64,000 nt of DNA from Clytia hemisphaerica (Eukaryota; Cnidaria; Hydrozoa; Leptothecata; Clytiidae). Position numbers and translations under genes: made by a program. The stretch spans positions 1,110,845 through 1,174,844 of the forward strand of contig CACVBU010000185.1 of assembly GCA_902728285.1 (NCBI GenBank), written 5' to 3'. Numbering within the stretch: position 1 is the stretch's first letter; every line of letters starts with the position of its first letter. This document shows positions 9,816-22,670 of this stretch, in pieces. The notes under the pieces are model-generated. The model had not been told where the DNA came from. It searched no databases and saw only the letters and a program-made list of their open reading frames with translations.

Positions 9816-12800
9816 TTAATACCCCTTGCTTGGGTCTTCAAGACAAAAGGTTTTTTGAAGTTTTTTGCAAAGAGCAAGTTCTCTCTTAGCTTTCGTGTAT
9901 AAAGACATGGAATCTTCATTCACAACATTTACAATCTCTGAACTTGCCAAAGCTGTTTTTTCAAGCTCATTTAGCATTTTCCATGACTCGTCAAATTTCA
10001 CTTGAAGTGGCACACCAATTTTTGCTACCAACAGTTTCATTTCCTTTGAGTAGAAAGACTCGTTCAATTGAAATTTAGCTTTCATATTTTGATATTCAAT
10101 GTCAAAATTTGAATCAGGTAATAGTGATTTCAAAACAACAGCTGTGTTGCTTTTTGCAACTTGAAGTTGGGCGGACTCTGAAGATCTTCTACTCTGCTTT
10201 TTATCTCCTACCCACTGAAAATCGATTGGAGCCACTTGTTTCTTTCTCCTTTGGAGTGGTGTTTTTGGTTGACTTGTGTCATGTTTTGATGTTGCTGGGG
10301 TTGATTGTAGAAATGGAGATGTAGGGACAGGTGAAGTGATTGATAATTTTTGCAAAAAAGGTGTTGTTGATGTTGAATCCTTAGTGCTAAAATAAAAAGA
10401 TTTCATTACTCAAAGAATTGCTTTTTACAATTTTAGCCGATTAAAGTTGATCCCTAAGAAATCAAGTAGTATTTTTTGAAGCTATTAATATATACATATC
10501 AAGTCTTACTTTTGTACAGGGGTTGAAAGTAGTTCATTGATTTCCAAAACTGAAGAATTGATTGAGGGAAGTGCAATTGAGCTAAAATTCAAAATAAATA
10601 TGATAATTGAAAATTAAAGAACTTATTACAATCTTTCAATAAAATTCAACTTTATTTTGTCTAATATAGAAACTTGAGTATAAAATACAACATGGCACAA
10701 ATCAAGTATCTTAATATGATAAACATAAGGACAAAGCAATTACCTTGATTCTAAAGAAATGCTTGAACTATTCTGACTGTTCGTCTGACTGTCCATAATA
10801 TCCACATCCATCTGTGCCACTTTCTCTGTTGAGCTAAACATATTTAAATGTTTAAAACAATATGTTGCTAATCATAAAAAAAGCAAATACAATGCAAGGT
10901 GCAATGCAAGGTGCAAGATTATTTTAAAAGAAAACGTTGGTATTACCAAAATGGTCTTTTCAGATTCATAAGGGATAAGAAAAGTTACCTTGATTCTAAA
11001 GCAATTATTGATTCATTCTGATTGTCTTGCTGCCCATTCAATTTGCCATCCATATAGATATCCTCTTGTGTTGAGCTAAATAGATTTTGTTTAAAAAAAT
11101 TTTTATCCTGTTTGACTTGCTGGTGTTTGAAAAAAGTTTCAATACGTTATATAAAAAACATTTTGTCATTTCGAAAAGTTTGTTGGGAAAGGAAAAAAGA
11201 ATTTTAAAGAATTATTACCTGGATGCCAAATTCAGGAATGATTCATTTTGACTGTCTGCCTTTGGTGTGTCATTCAGGCTAAAATTATTTTGTTTTTTTA
11301 TTGTTATTGTTACCTTAATCATGATTTAAATCAAACTGAGATTTCTATAAAACAGACAATGTTAACAGAGTGTACTACGAAGCGATAAACATGGCTTCTG
11401 AAAACAACATAAAAGAAATATTATACCTCAGTTCCAAAGCATCAATTGATTCGTTTTGGTCTTCCACTGTGAGATTTATTGGTGTGACATCTTGAATTGA
11501 GCTAAAATAATTACAGTAGAATAAATCAATTATACCACAATGTCTTTAAATTCAAATAGTTGAGCTGTGTAAAATCTGTCAACTAGAAATAATTATTGTG
11601 ATATATCCATTCTATGATTTATGTATGATTTCTCGCAGTAATAGATTGACTTAAAAAAATACTTCAATCAGTAACATCCAATATTGCCTGACTTAGAGCT
11701 AGGAAACAATTCGCCCTTACTTGACTTTCTGGATTAAAGGAATAGGGCGATTGTTATTTGTGGAAAACTTCTGAAGCGTGCCAATGGTTGTTCGTTTCCC
11801 CTCACTATCAATAATAGTATTGGCTGGTATCAACTTCGGACTGGTTAGGCACTTGGTCCAGCATTTGGAAACGTATGCCAGTTCTTCTTCAAGCGTGAAG
11901 TTTCGAAAATGATGTCTCTGCTTCATCCAGTCTCCAGAAACATCATAAAACTTGACACCAGTTTCCACCTCCTTCCACACTTTTGACTCCAATAGGTAGT
12001 CTCCAATTCTTTCCAGGCAAGCTTGGTACTCTCGTGGATAATTTTTGATCGTTTGGTAAGGAATAATGGTATCCTCACTTTCAAAATAGCTTGCCAACTT
12101 TGAGATCTTTGATTCTACTTGTGGAACCGTCATCAATTCTTGAAACTCTGATCTGAATTCTGTTGTTGCCTAAAGAGAAAATAAGTCCAATCTGTCATCT
12201 TTCGTTTTATTTAAGATAAAGTACTTTCATATTATTTCAGGGTATCCCAATGGTCGTTTATATCTTTAATAGAGAGGCATAAAGCTTAAATATCAGAAAC
12301 TTCCCTTACTTGTAATCGGATTATACAGTTGACAAGAACATTCTCAGGATGGTGGTTCGATGTTAGGGAACTTGCAGTTTTCATGAAATTGAATTGTCGC
12401 TCTTCATTTTCAACATTTGTTGACGAGAGAGACACAATCCTTAGTTGCTGCGGTGCATGTATGATTAGAGCATGATGATATTGGCCAAACATCTTCCTTA
12501 CTGTTAATTTCTTCGTTTTCAGGAACAGACGTTTAAACTCCAATGCATGGACAAACGTGAGGATGTGCAACCTTAATATTGCTTTTGATGTACGGTGTTC
12601 TTCATTTGAGTAGACAATACCTTGTATCTCAACCAGAGTTGTGAAAAGAAGATGATAACTGGGTAGAAAGTTTTTTGTCAACATGAAGATTGTCATCTCT
12701 AAAAGTGATAATCTGTAATCACAGCCTCTTTTTGCCTCTTTTGAAGAGAATGTAGCTTTCATTACCCGTTGAAACCTAAGTTTTGCCTCATCCTTAAGGT

Positions 12801-15800
12801 GGTATTGTATTTCATTATAAATGTTTTTAATATGGCCAGCCATCGTATGTAGACCTTCAAGAGGTAGCACTTCATATCTTGGAACAGCAGTTTTACATTC
12901 TTTAAGATTTCCGTGAAGCAAAGCTGGGAAACATTGTTTGCCTTTGACCGTTTCGGCGAAAATCTTGTCAATTTGTTTTTTGGTTTTGTTCGTGAGTTGG
13001 TCTTTGTTCTGAAATATTAAAATGGTTTGTATTTTCCACACATCTTTTTCTTTTTAGGAACAATTCAAATAATACTTTCTATATGCTATTTAGAAGTATT
13101 TTCTTATTGGTCTTTGTAACTTTCCAAATTTACAAGGGTCTTAAATTTCCGAGGACTCTTCTAGGAATGGCTTTATCGTATTTTTCTGCTCCAAATGTAT
13201 CATTCCCTCTAGCTTTTGACCTACCTTTCTTTGATGGAGCTCTGAAATCATGCCTTCTCTATCAAGATCAGCGTAAAAGTTTGTTCTGCCATTCTCAGCA
13301 CCTATTCGACCTGCTGTTGTTTGTAACATATCAGTGATTCTCGAATTGAGAGAGACATGTTTAGTATTGAGTGAATGTGCAAGGTCGTATGTTCTTTCCC
13401 CATCCACTTCGCACGCCCAACAAAAATACCTTCCTCCTTTCTGGTGTCCGGACTCAAGCTGACAAGCAGGGCCGTCTCCTATAAGATAATAATTAATTTA
13501 AATCTTGAGAGCCTTTCTGTTTGCTGTAACTTGTATTATCATAAAAACAGCTTTCTATAATTTTTTTATTTCTTTTTTAGGATGAAATCGTCGTTTACCT
13601 TTGAAAAATCGCACTTGGTCATGTATTGGAACTTTGTTTATCTGGATTGGGGATGCCTCACATTTTTTAATGTCATCCAATCGAATCTCGCTGTACAGTA
13701 ATTGGTTCTTATCTGCCGTGCATCGCGCCAACATGTACGTCTCTGGTCGCTCCACTGTTTCTTGGACATCGACCTTTAATCCTATGATTATGAAATAATA
13801 ATTTCACAAACGAGACCTTACGACAATTTTATAACGCATGTTTATCGTACAGTGTTAATGTTTTGTTTGTTTGATTGCATCCACAAAAAGTCTAGTATCA
13901 CATGTTATTACCTGTCCTTTGGAAATATTCCTCATCCGTCAAGAAAATGGCTGGGTCGTACAGCGTGTTGAATGTTACGAGGAAGTGAGACGCGCTCGAG
14001 ACGGATGACGAGTCGTGCCAACATACAAGTGTTCTGACCCTCTGGTACTTCTTTAAACGCACTGCCTCGTTCGGTGATTTTGGGTCGTAATTTTCGAGGA
14101 GCCGATCAAATTCATCACTTAACTCCTGCTCGCCAATCGTTTCGTAATATTCATCGGATTTAATCCTGAGGAAATCTTCCTGTTTATTGAACATTGTCTG
14201 GCGGACTTCTTGTAGTGTAAACATTCTTCCTGTAAAATTTGTGTTTTTTTTAATTAACCTTTATTATATAAATATAACTATAAGACAATTTCATTAGAAC
14301 TAGAAGCGGGAACAATTCAGTTCATCAATTTTACCTGACCTTACATATTCGACTAATATTTGGCTTTTAGGTCAGCATGAATATACCCCTGACAAGGCAA
14401 ATTTTGTAGGTTTTTCACTACCCGCCCGGACACTATATACTCCATCCCCCCATGTGCGGACATTTTCTGGAAGAGTCCATTCTCATACTGAGAGTTTAGA
14501 TTAGGTTTTACCCTCAGTGGTATACTGTGTGATCGTTGGTTCTCCTTTGTCATCCATTACCAGTTTTTCATAAGTCTGTGGAACAATAGGCTTTCCCAAT
14601 GAATACTTTCCCTGATAAAAAAAATAGAATTCGTAAATTAAGTATTTTTGTTTAAAGATGTTTTTAATCAATAAGTTTCGTGGATATAATTGATTTTGCA
14701 CTTGCTTAATCACGAAATTCAATCTCTCATGAAACTTAATAACTCTCTAATTGTCAATAAACAATTTTTGCTAAACAATTAAGATTAAAGCTTGTCCCTT
14801 GGTCACTTTCTCTGAATTGTTCTAAAAATATATATAACGACTTTAATCGGAGGCCTAAACAAAACTTTGAAATACTTCTTTGACTTCTTCTGCTAACTGT
14901 TTTTTTAATTCAAACGTTGATATTTCCATCGGCACAGATATGTTTGTTTTGAGAATCCTGAAAAAAAATAGAACAAGTTTTCTCCACCAACTTTAAAAAT
15001 ATTTAGATTCCATAGTTACCTTAGTTTAAGGTTTCTCAGTTGAAACTCGAGAATGATATTGATTTAAAAAAAGGCCAAAAATACGCACCTTCTTTTTTTC
15101 TTCCGAATCCGCAATCTTTTCCGTTCAGTTTGGCCACCGAACCGATCAAGATCAACTTTGGAAACTTGAAGGAAGTTGGAAATGATTTGTCCCCCGTTTT
15201 CGGGGACATTGCCGTTTTTGTGTTTTATTTTGAAATTAATTGCGATCTGCCTCATTATTGGTGGCTTGTCATTGGGAAGGCTTTCTACGAACTTTATAAC
15301 GCCGTCTCTATCGAATACGTAGTTGTCCAAATTACCAACATGATTTGATGGCTTCGCTAAGCCCTGTGCTTCTTTTTCTTTCCTCTGTATTGTTCGCAAT
15401 TTTGCTTCCTATGAAATGTTAAATTTAATTTTAAAATATAAATTATTTTTATAATTCTAGCCACCGCTTTTTTGAAAATTGCATGGTTACCTTAAAAGGC
15501 TCAAGTGCTTGTACTTTTCTCTTCCGATTTCTTGATGTTGTTGACTCCATTGTTCCATAGGCCCTTTAGAAAAAATTGTATTAAATTTCAATTTCTAACT
15601 AAAGCAAATTCATTTTTCAAGTCTTCTGTTGTGGTAGATCAGCCCTACGAAACAGAGGCGACTCTCTTAGTCTTTTAGTTTTTTACTGAAAACCTGATAG
15701 AAATCTAACTTAATAATAACCTAATAATAATCTAACCGTTCTTCTTAAGGATTTTAATACCTGACAACAGCGGTTTCTTTCCACTGTTCCTGAATGTTCT

Positions 15801-16356
15801 CTTTGACCTCTTGAGCAACTGTTGACCATCTTTTCTGCACAGTGGATTTGTCCGCCATCTTCAAAGCATTTTCAAAAGTTACTGAAAACTGTTCTTTGTA
15901 TTTACCGTTCAATACATTAATATCACGCTTTGTCTCGTCAATGATGTTATGCCTTGCTGGTCGAAACAGTCCATTCTCTGTTGCTATTTTGTGCCATTCT
16001 GCCGAATTGATTGGAACATACGATAAGGGTAACCGGTATTTGTCATTGTTTAAACACCCTTTACAAAGACTCAAATTTCCGTGCTTTTTCTTTGCACCCT
16101 CTAACAATGAAGCCCATTTTTCTTGGCAAAAGGTTTCTATGAATAGCGACTTTTTGGCACAATCAGCCTTATTTAGTTTTGAAATATTTTCTCTCACTTT
16201 ACCAGCCCGATTTTTATAGCTAGATTCACTGATTGTCAAATGAGGGAATACCCTCTTCAACTGCTTGTATTGTGCAGAGAGAGTTTCCGAACCTGTCAGC
16301 TGCTCATATATCATACATTTTATGAATCCACAGCAAAGTGGATGATTTACTGACAT
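9816..16356 (-). CDS. 16-exon gene of the TIR element, candidate novel transposase (1,342 aa)
   Basis: Exons (minus strand): 16356-15761, 15563-15491, 15408-15089, 14957-14876, 14611-14512, 14229-13912, 13781-13599, 13478-13225, 13008-12310, 12169-11721, 11501-11427, 11278-11219, 11075-10989, 10833-10744, 10581-10510, 10386-9816. Every junction is GT-AG, all phases agree, and there is no internal stop. Total coding length is 4,029 nt. The start is a true ATG just after an acceptor-like TTTTTTAG, so a 5' UTR exon is likely. Conserved-looking blocks are WHDSS (D463), GDGPACQLE (D559) followed by a CxxC at 577/580, LHTMAGH (695-701), RGCDYRLS (about 736), HAPQQLR (826-832) and NVENEERQFN (E842-E845). 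D463, D559 and an acid at 842-845 could form a DDE triad with a large insertion, as in RNase H-fold transposases. That is inference. Residues about 1025-1152 come from five short tandem exons. The tail is basic and Ser/Thr-rich. Confidence 0.8.
10510..11501 (-). repeat. Series of five short phase-2 symmetric exons
   Basis: The exons are 75, 60, 87, 90 and 72 bp (11501-11427, 11278-11219, 11075-10989, 10833-10744, 10581-10510). All start in phase 2 after TTTTAG, mostly with CTCAA. The first four end with a similar block, for example QNESIDALELS, QNESFLNLASS, QNESIIALESS and QNSSSISLESS. The shared ends and phase show that one exon was duplicated several times. The encoded stretch is low-complexity, acidic and Ser-rich, like a flexible linker between the core and the C-terminal domain. 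Confidence 0.7.
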
Positions 16357-19300
16357 TTTTTTCTAAAAAATACAAAAATAATGTATTACACAACTAAGCA
16401 GAGTTCATACGCCCATTCATAAAGCCCTTTCTTTTTCGACCTACCTTATTACATTCAGACAACTACTAAGTCAGTTAACGCCAATAGTCAATACACCTTT
16501 TTGACCGTAGCCACCAATTGCTGCACTGGCATTTTTTGTCCGCCTCGCGCATCCCGCACTAAAACTGTCCCATTCCTTTTTTCGCACCAATAGACATTAA
16601 TAGAAAAATGCGTCAAAAAGGATTGGGACGGTTTTAAGTGGGATAAAGCGGACAAAAAATACCCGCACGAACTACGGTTATTTGGCACCCAACCAAGATG
16701 GTGAAATTTTCATCCAACACGCTAGAGCTCTGAAAGTCGGGAAAATTTTCAACATTTGGAAAGTTTACTATTTACGTATTTTAGCGAGACCGCGTCAAGA
16801 ATTTTGCAGCGGGAGGTCTGGTAACCCAGCAGTTACAATGACCCGTTTCTTTAGAGCTTTAGCGTGGGCGGCCGCCAATCTGCCATCGGAATATCAGATA
16901 AGTGTATCGGTTACAACAAAAATCGCGTCGAATTAGATGTTCACGTATATTATTTATCCTACCTTGATTACTGGCCCCCGGGGGAGGGCTGCAAGGTGAC
17001 GCAGGTAAGTCGGAGTCGAAGTTTGAAAATCGATCCTTTGAGAGACTATTCTCTATTTAATAATTTTGGGACCCTTTCAGAGACTCAATTGCTAATTTAT
17101 CGCGTTAAAGAAAACCTCGGTTTATAATTTCATCCACTCTTAATTTATATAATATATGGAAATGACCAAGAAACGTACCGTTAGCTACAGTATGTTAAAC
17201 CATTAAAAAGTCCGCTCAGCAATATCAAATCACTTTTACGAGCACTGCATAGTTTTGAGATTTAACTAACCGGGTCGATTTGATACTTGAGTGAACTTTT
17301 TATAGTTGACCGTAACTGCGGTTTGTTTCATACTTGAATCAGACTCAGGCTAATTAGATAATGTAAGAAATTTAAAACGGTGATACAAATGCCGCCTCTA
17401 GTCTTAAAGAATTCAGCGTCTGAAATGAAAATCTTTGGGCGTAGAGGAAAGCTTAAATGTAAAAGCTAATTTCTACGCCCAATAAGAACAAAAAGTGCAA
17501 AATTTCATCCATATATAGGAGTGACAGTCAAAGTGTGAAGTTGAAAGAAGTATCGAGTTGAAACACAACCACAATTATCTTTTATTTATAATGGAAAGAA
17601 AAAGTTCTAAGATTATCTTTGAGGTTGTTTGGGATTTTTAGAAAATGACTCGCTTAGCCAGAACAATTTCATTTAAAAATAATAAAGCGGGAGTTTGTCT
17701 AAAAGCAATTTGATCTTCAGATTTAGACCTTGGTATTAATTTTTGAAAATTACCGTACTTGCATTTAACAATCCAAAAGTTCATCTGAATACATTTCCGT
17801 CAAGAGTCAAAATTTCCCAATAACTCAAGACATGAACCGAGCTAACCAGCTAAAAAAGACGAGAGCCACACGAATTCTTTCTCGGATAAAGCGCCAGCAT
17901 GGTTTTGCCTTTTTTTAAAAGTGGCTGTACGCAAAATTATCTGAATTTCTTAGTTAGTGTTATAGGTAAGTACGGTATAAGGCGGCTAAAAAAATATTTT
18001 TTTAATAAGAGTGACTAGTTAATCGATTTTAATTTACAAGCTTTTTGATAATGAATTGACACGGATGAGAAGCAAGATAGGTCAGAAAGAATAAAAGGAA
18101 AACACTTTTTGCTTATATCAGCACAATACAACAATAGGCAGACACTGTCCTGAGATAGAACATGTGTCCGATATGAAACGGGAACACTTGTGTAACATGT
18201 AAAAGTAAAAACTTTTAAAATTTTTTGAAATTAGCGGGATAACTTTCAAAACAAATTGAATACATTTCATTTTGATCCATTTTTTAATACATTTTTAATA
18301 AATACTAGAGCTATAAATTACGCTATAGTGGTCTATAAATGTTACAAAAAATTACTAGTACGGATAGTGAGGCCTAACAACAAGTTTTTTATTGCAAGAG
18401 TATAAAATTCTTCAACATTTAGCTAATTTTTACGGGATTAAATTTTACGAGCCTGAAATAAACTTTACTTGGTTAACGATTTAACTCACGATAATCTATG
18501 CGAAAAAAAAACTATATTAGGCAAAAACACTACATTCCGGAAACACTACATTTTTTCTTTTTCGCCTTATCAGCATATAAAAGATGTCCGATGTGCTATT
18601 CAAGATTTCGTTAAACATTTTTAAAAGCATAAGAACCACTTGTGACAGGTTTGACGAATAAAATACTTTAAAAGTTAAAACAAAAATATTCTCCGATTTG
18701 TCCGATAAAATTAAACCCTATTTTGACCATCCAACAGAAGGTAGACCATACAATTCCGATGCAATTCAAAATTTCGTAGCAAATGTCTAAAATGGTGATA
18801 TCCAGGTTTCAGACGGAACAACGATGCGAAAATATTTTCCACTACACTATATCATCCACTACAGTTTTCGACCACGTACCATTTATCCGTATTCGAATGC
18901 AAATTCGAACTGTTCTTGAGAAAAAAATTCATTATACACCCCACGACTGCGATTTGAATTCTTCTTTGTCGGATTCCATCATTCGTTTTACGATACTAGA
19001 AAATATAGAATAAATTACATTATAACACGATATTAATAGGATAAAAATACCAACCCAGGGAAAAAAGGACGCTGAAAAATAAGGACAATTTTCACTGGAC
19101 AAAAAGAAGAAAAACTTTGCTAATCTTCGCTTAACAAAGCTTTAAAATCGTCCACTCAATTTTTTCTTTCCAAAGAGGTAAAAATTTCACTTTACGGAAT
19201 GAAAGGTATATTAGAGCAATTTCGAAATCCCAAGAAAAGATGTAGCAGCCTTCAATAAGAAAGAGTCAACTAACAGTAAATAACTTTCTGTGCTGAATAT

Positions 19301-19779
19301 ATGAATGAAGTCCCACTGGAAGTTACACTATATAAGAAAATTACCTTTGCTTTTGGAAGTTACACTAAAGAAAATTACCTTTGCTTTTCATGTCAATTTT
19401 GCATAAAACTAGCTATAACATCCCTAATTTCTATCAGTTTTAGACACATTAAAAAAAGGTAAAAATTTATACTTTCCCTTACTGTATTATGTATTCTTAC
19501 TCTACATGACTACTACTAGTACTAGTCCTACCATTATTGATAGCATTGGGAACTACATCATACTGCTTTTTTATCTAATTTAATTTTAAAACAAAAAACA
19601 TTGAAGGAAATCATTATTTGAAAACACCGGCAAGTAAAGTTTCAAATTTTAAAATTGCCTAAAAAGAGGAAATTCTAGCCTGAACAGCCTGAAACAGCCC
19701 AAAATTAATTTTGCAAGGTTTTGTGATTGTGTAAAAGATAATAGATGGCTACTACCAAATCATTTTTTGTCAAAATCTC
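16357..19779. other. Upstream non-coding arm of the 15.4-kb element
   Basis: No gene is supported. It should hold the promoter and 5' UTR of the minus-strand gene. About 16.5-17.0 kb is richer in GC and CpG than its surroundings (GGGCGGCCGCC at about 16866), which would fit a promoter. A strong plus-strand donor-like site (GCAG/GTAAGT) occurs at about 17006, but I see no gene around it. An 11-bp inverted repeat (TTGGGCGTAGA/TCTACGCCCAA) lies at about 17433-17483. Confidence 0.35.
16529..16661. repeat. Hairpin element, MITE-like
   Basis: ATTTTTTGTCCGC at the left is mirrored by GCGGACAAAAAAT at the right. Inside, ACTGTCCCATTCCTTTTT pairs with AAAAAGGATTGGGACGGT. The whole 133 bp can fold as one imperfect hairpin. 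I could not define a clear target duplication. Confidence 0.5.
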
Positions 19780-21010
19780 TAAATTAGGTAAAGCTAGCCA
19801 TTTAAGACCATTGCTTTTCTTTTCTGTGACCAAGAACCATTAGAATATTAATTAATTTGATCAAATCTTTTAACAAATTGTAATGAATGTATCAAAAAAA
19901 TTCAAAATTATGGAAGACCAGCCATTAAAAAGTAATCATTTTGCAAAATCTTCAAAAAAAAGCTAAAATAGACATCAAATAAAATTGGTAGTGCCATCAC
20001 TTAAAGGACGATCCTAGTAACCTGTGTGAACAAGAACCACCATGTTATTTGAACAAAATTCTCCAAAAAATTTGAAATTACGTAAAGCTAGCCATCGAAA
20101 TGACCATGCCTATTCTAGCCACCTTAGTGACCATGAACCACTACGTTATTTGAAAAAAAAAACATTTGAGCAAAACTCTATGAAAAATTGTAACAAAATT
20201 CTCCAAAAAAATTGAAATTACGTAAAGCTAGCCATCGAAGTGACCATGCCTATTCTAGCCACCTTAGTGACCATGAACCACTACGTTATTTGAAAAAAAA
20301 AAACAGTAACAAAATTCTCCAAAAAAATTGAAATTACGTAAAGCTAGCCATCGAAATGACCATGCCTATTCTAGCCACCTTAGTGACCATGAACCACTAC
20401 CTTATTTGAAGAAAAAAAACATTTGAGCAAAACTCTATGAAAAATTGTAACAAAATTATCCAAAAAAATTGAAATTACGTAAAGCTAGCCATCGAAATGA
20501 CCATGCCTATTCCAGCCACCTTAGTGACCATGAACCACTACGTTATTTGAAAAAAAAACATTTGAGCAAAACTCTATGAAAAATTGTAACAAAATTCTCC
20601 AAAAAAAATTGAAATTACGTAAAGCTAGCCGTCGAAATGACCATGTCTATTCTAGCCACCTTAGTGACCATGAAGCACTACGTTATTTGAAAAAAAAAAC
20701 ATTTGAGCAAATCTATTCTCTGTGAAAAATTGTAACAAAATTTAAAAAAAAAAGTGAAATTATGTACTCTCTGATACCTAATAAGCGCCCCAGCTAATTA
20801 ATTTTTTCACCCAGGATATACTTATTTCAACCCCTCTGCTCATTAATTTTTGGAAAAATGTTTTTGAAAGTTCCCTCTTTTGCCCTAATTCTGCTGTATA
20901 AGCCTTCTTTTTACAAATTTTACATTTAGGAATTCCCACTTATTCCAACCCCCAGCGATTTGGTAGTACACGAGAGAGTACGCTAGCCATCGTTATGACC
21001 ATACCTTTTC
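19780..21010. repeat. Minisatellite, unit about 115-145 bp
   Basis: The unit begins AAAGCTAGCCATCGAAATG and contains CCATGCCTATTCTAGCC, TTAGTGACCATGAACC, ACTACGTTATTTG and an A-rich tract. Well-conserved copies start near 20083, 20223, 20338, 20482 and 20623. Older, diverged copies precede them from about 19780, and one follows at about 20980. One unit lacks the ACATTTGAGCAAAACTC segment. It is interrupted at about 20764-20972. Confidence 0.8.
20764..20972. mobile_element. Small insertion in the minisatellite
   Basis: The unit breaks at GAAATTATGTAC and resumes at GTACGCTAGCC. The intruding 200 bp begins GTACTCTCT and ends AGAGAGTAC, a short TIR. It contains no reading frame of note. It is MITE-like; the superfamily is unknown. 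Confidence 0.5.
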
Positions 21011-22651
21011 TAGCCAACTGTAACCAATATTATCATATCATTGAAAATAATGAAACACTCCAGCCACTAACTTCAACATCAATATAATGACAAAAAATAA
21101 CAACCCTATCAGATGTGCACTGGATTGGAAACAGAAAAAGTCACGTGCAAAACTAAATTATACACTTTCAGACTTTGGCGTCATCCATATAGCATTCACA
21201 ATAAAAGTTTTTTGCCATGATATTATCATAAATAGATATCCCCCTTTTGTTGAACGCAAGAAACAATAGAAATGTTGTCATTTAAACAAATGAATGTACT
21301 TTTGCTTAACCCCCCTCTACCCCTCAGTATGTAGTACTAAATGGATGGCCCCTTGGTCAGTGTTAAGACTAATATTTTACCGTGATGTACCATTTTTACA
21401 CGCACTCGCTCTGTATGTTGTATCCAGTGCATTTTGGGGATACCTGGCCTGCCTCTTTGGCACAACAGCACAAGACTGTCAAGTACAGATGTCTAGACAG
21501 AGTTGTAGTATGAATATCATATCACTACTATACTTGAAAAAGAAGCAAAAATATATAAAAATTTGTCTCAAAATTTCCCACTACAAAAATACTCTAAATA
21601 AATATATAGGCACTTGTTGTGCCTGTATGTCTACTTTCATTTTGTTTGAAGACTAACTTTGGTATATTTTATCAAAAAGTCTAGGCTTGTTAAAACTATA
21701 TACAATATCTTAGAGTCTTCTCTAATGACTTTGTCAGATAAGAGCTGATGAAAATATAATTTGTTTAGCTAGATTAGAACAACCAAAAAAGTTAAAATTT
21801 TTACCCCTTTTATCCACAATTAAAGTACTTTTGTTTCCAAAATAGGAGCCATTCATACTATCAATCAACTTATCTTAACATTTCCATTAAAAATCATCAG
21901 TCAGCTGATTGGCAAAGCAACTACAAGAAAAGATAGGAAAATACTAACTTCTTGTTGCTTCTTTCTGCCGCCTCCAAAAAGTAAAATGAAAAATTTTGCA
22001 TATAGCGACGGCGCGAAAAATAGAATTTCAGATTTCAGCCAATCAGATTGCGCGGTTTCGTTCTTATTCGGCTGGAATTAACGGTCTGTAAAATTAACGA
22101 AAACGACGAATTTCTTTGAATGAATGGGTGGCCTATCTTATAAAGCGATTGCTAATGAAGGCAGTTACCTAGAATTTTTTTTCTTTCTTTCTTCTGAAAA
22201 AGGGATAAATTCCTGACCGGAATGACCCCCGTGATAGTATGCGGAAATAAGCGGAAACTGTTTAAAAAGTCGGAAATAGCTAGGAGACGGGGGTAAAAAC
22301 AATTAAAATCTTATTTTAAATCAAAAATAAAATGAGATAGATAACCGTAACGGGGGTGATTCTGATGTCTAATCGATATACCTATTTGGTAAAACAATAA
22401 AAAACAATCTTTTTCGCTGCCTTAACTAGCAATCTCAAAAACTTTGATTTAATCCGGTAACACCTCCTATGCGGTTTTTACGGCTGCGAGGATTATTCTC
22501 TGGTTTAAGAGAAGTTGAAATAGCCTCAAATGGTATCTGAGTTTCAGATTATAACTGAACTTCAAAAGGAAAATACTGTAACGTTGCAATTTAAGAGATT
22601 TGCATGGCTTCTTGCAAAGGATCGCTAAAAAGCCCTATTTTAATGACCATC
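21011..22651. other. Right non-coding arm of the 15.4-kb element
   Basis: I see nothing coding. The longest frame (21294-21656) has no family features and ends in low-complexity Lys-rich sequence. Confidence 0.4.
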
Positions 22652-22668
22652 ACCTTCAACCCGTCGAG
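22652..22668 (-). repeat. Right terminal inverted repeat of the 15.4-kb element
   Basis: ACCTTCAACCCGTCGAG on the plus strand, inverted match to 7265-7281. It is followed by TA (22669-22670) and then directly by PLE sequence GACAAAGTTGCC. Confidence 0.75.
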
Positions 22669-22670
22669 TA

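Larger units (their letters stand above)
7265..22668. mobile_element. 15.4-kb TIR element carrying one 16-exon gene (unnamed superfamily)
   Basis: The left end is CTCGACGTGTTGAAGGT (7265-7281). The right end in reverse complement is CTCGACGGGTTGAAGGT (22668-22652), so 16 of 17 bases match. It is flanked by TA on both sides, with the empty site preserved in the sister PLE unit. It contains one large intact gene on the minus strand (9816-16356), a small MITE (8977-9185), a hairpin element (16529-16661) and a minisatellite (about 19.78-21.01 kb). A TA duplication is typical of Tc1/mariner, but the protein is not like that family and the element is far larger. I infer a cut-and-paste DNA transposon whose own transposase is the 16-exon gene. 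I do not recognise the superfamily. Confidence 0.7.

Noticed and set aside
16682..17127. A possible plus-strand gene with a strong donor at about 17006
   Set aside because: The frame opens at TTG, has no family motif and no partner exon; the stretch is better read as an upstream region.
20080..20760. Regular repeats that could suggest a CRISPR array
   Set aside because: Units are about 115-145 bp with no unique spacers, in a eukaryotic setting; it is a minisatellite.
21294..21656. A 120-codon ATG frame
   Set aside because: No motif, no splice context, low-complexity end; most likely chance in the non-coding arm of the large element.
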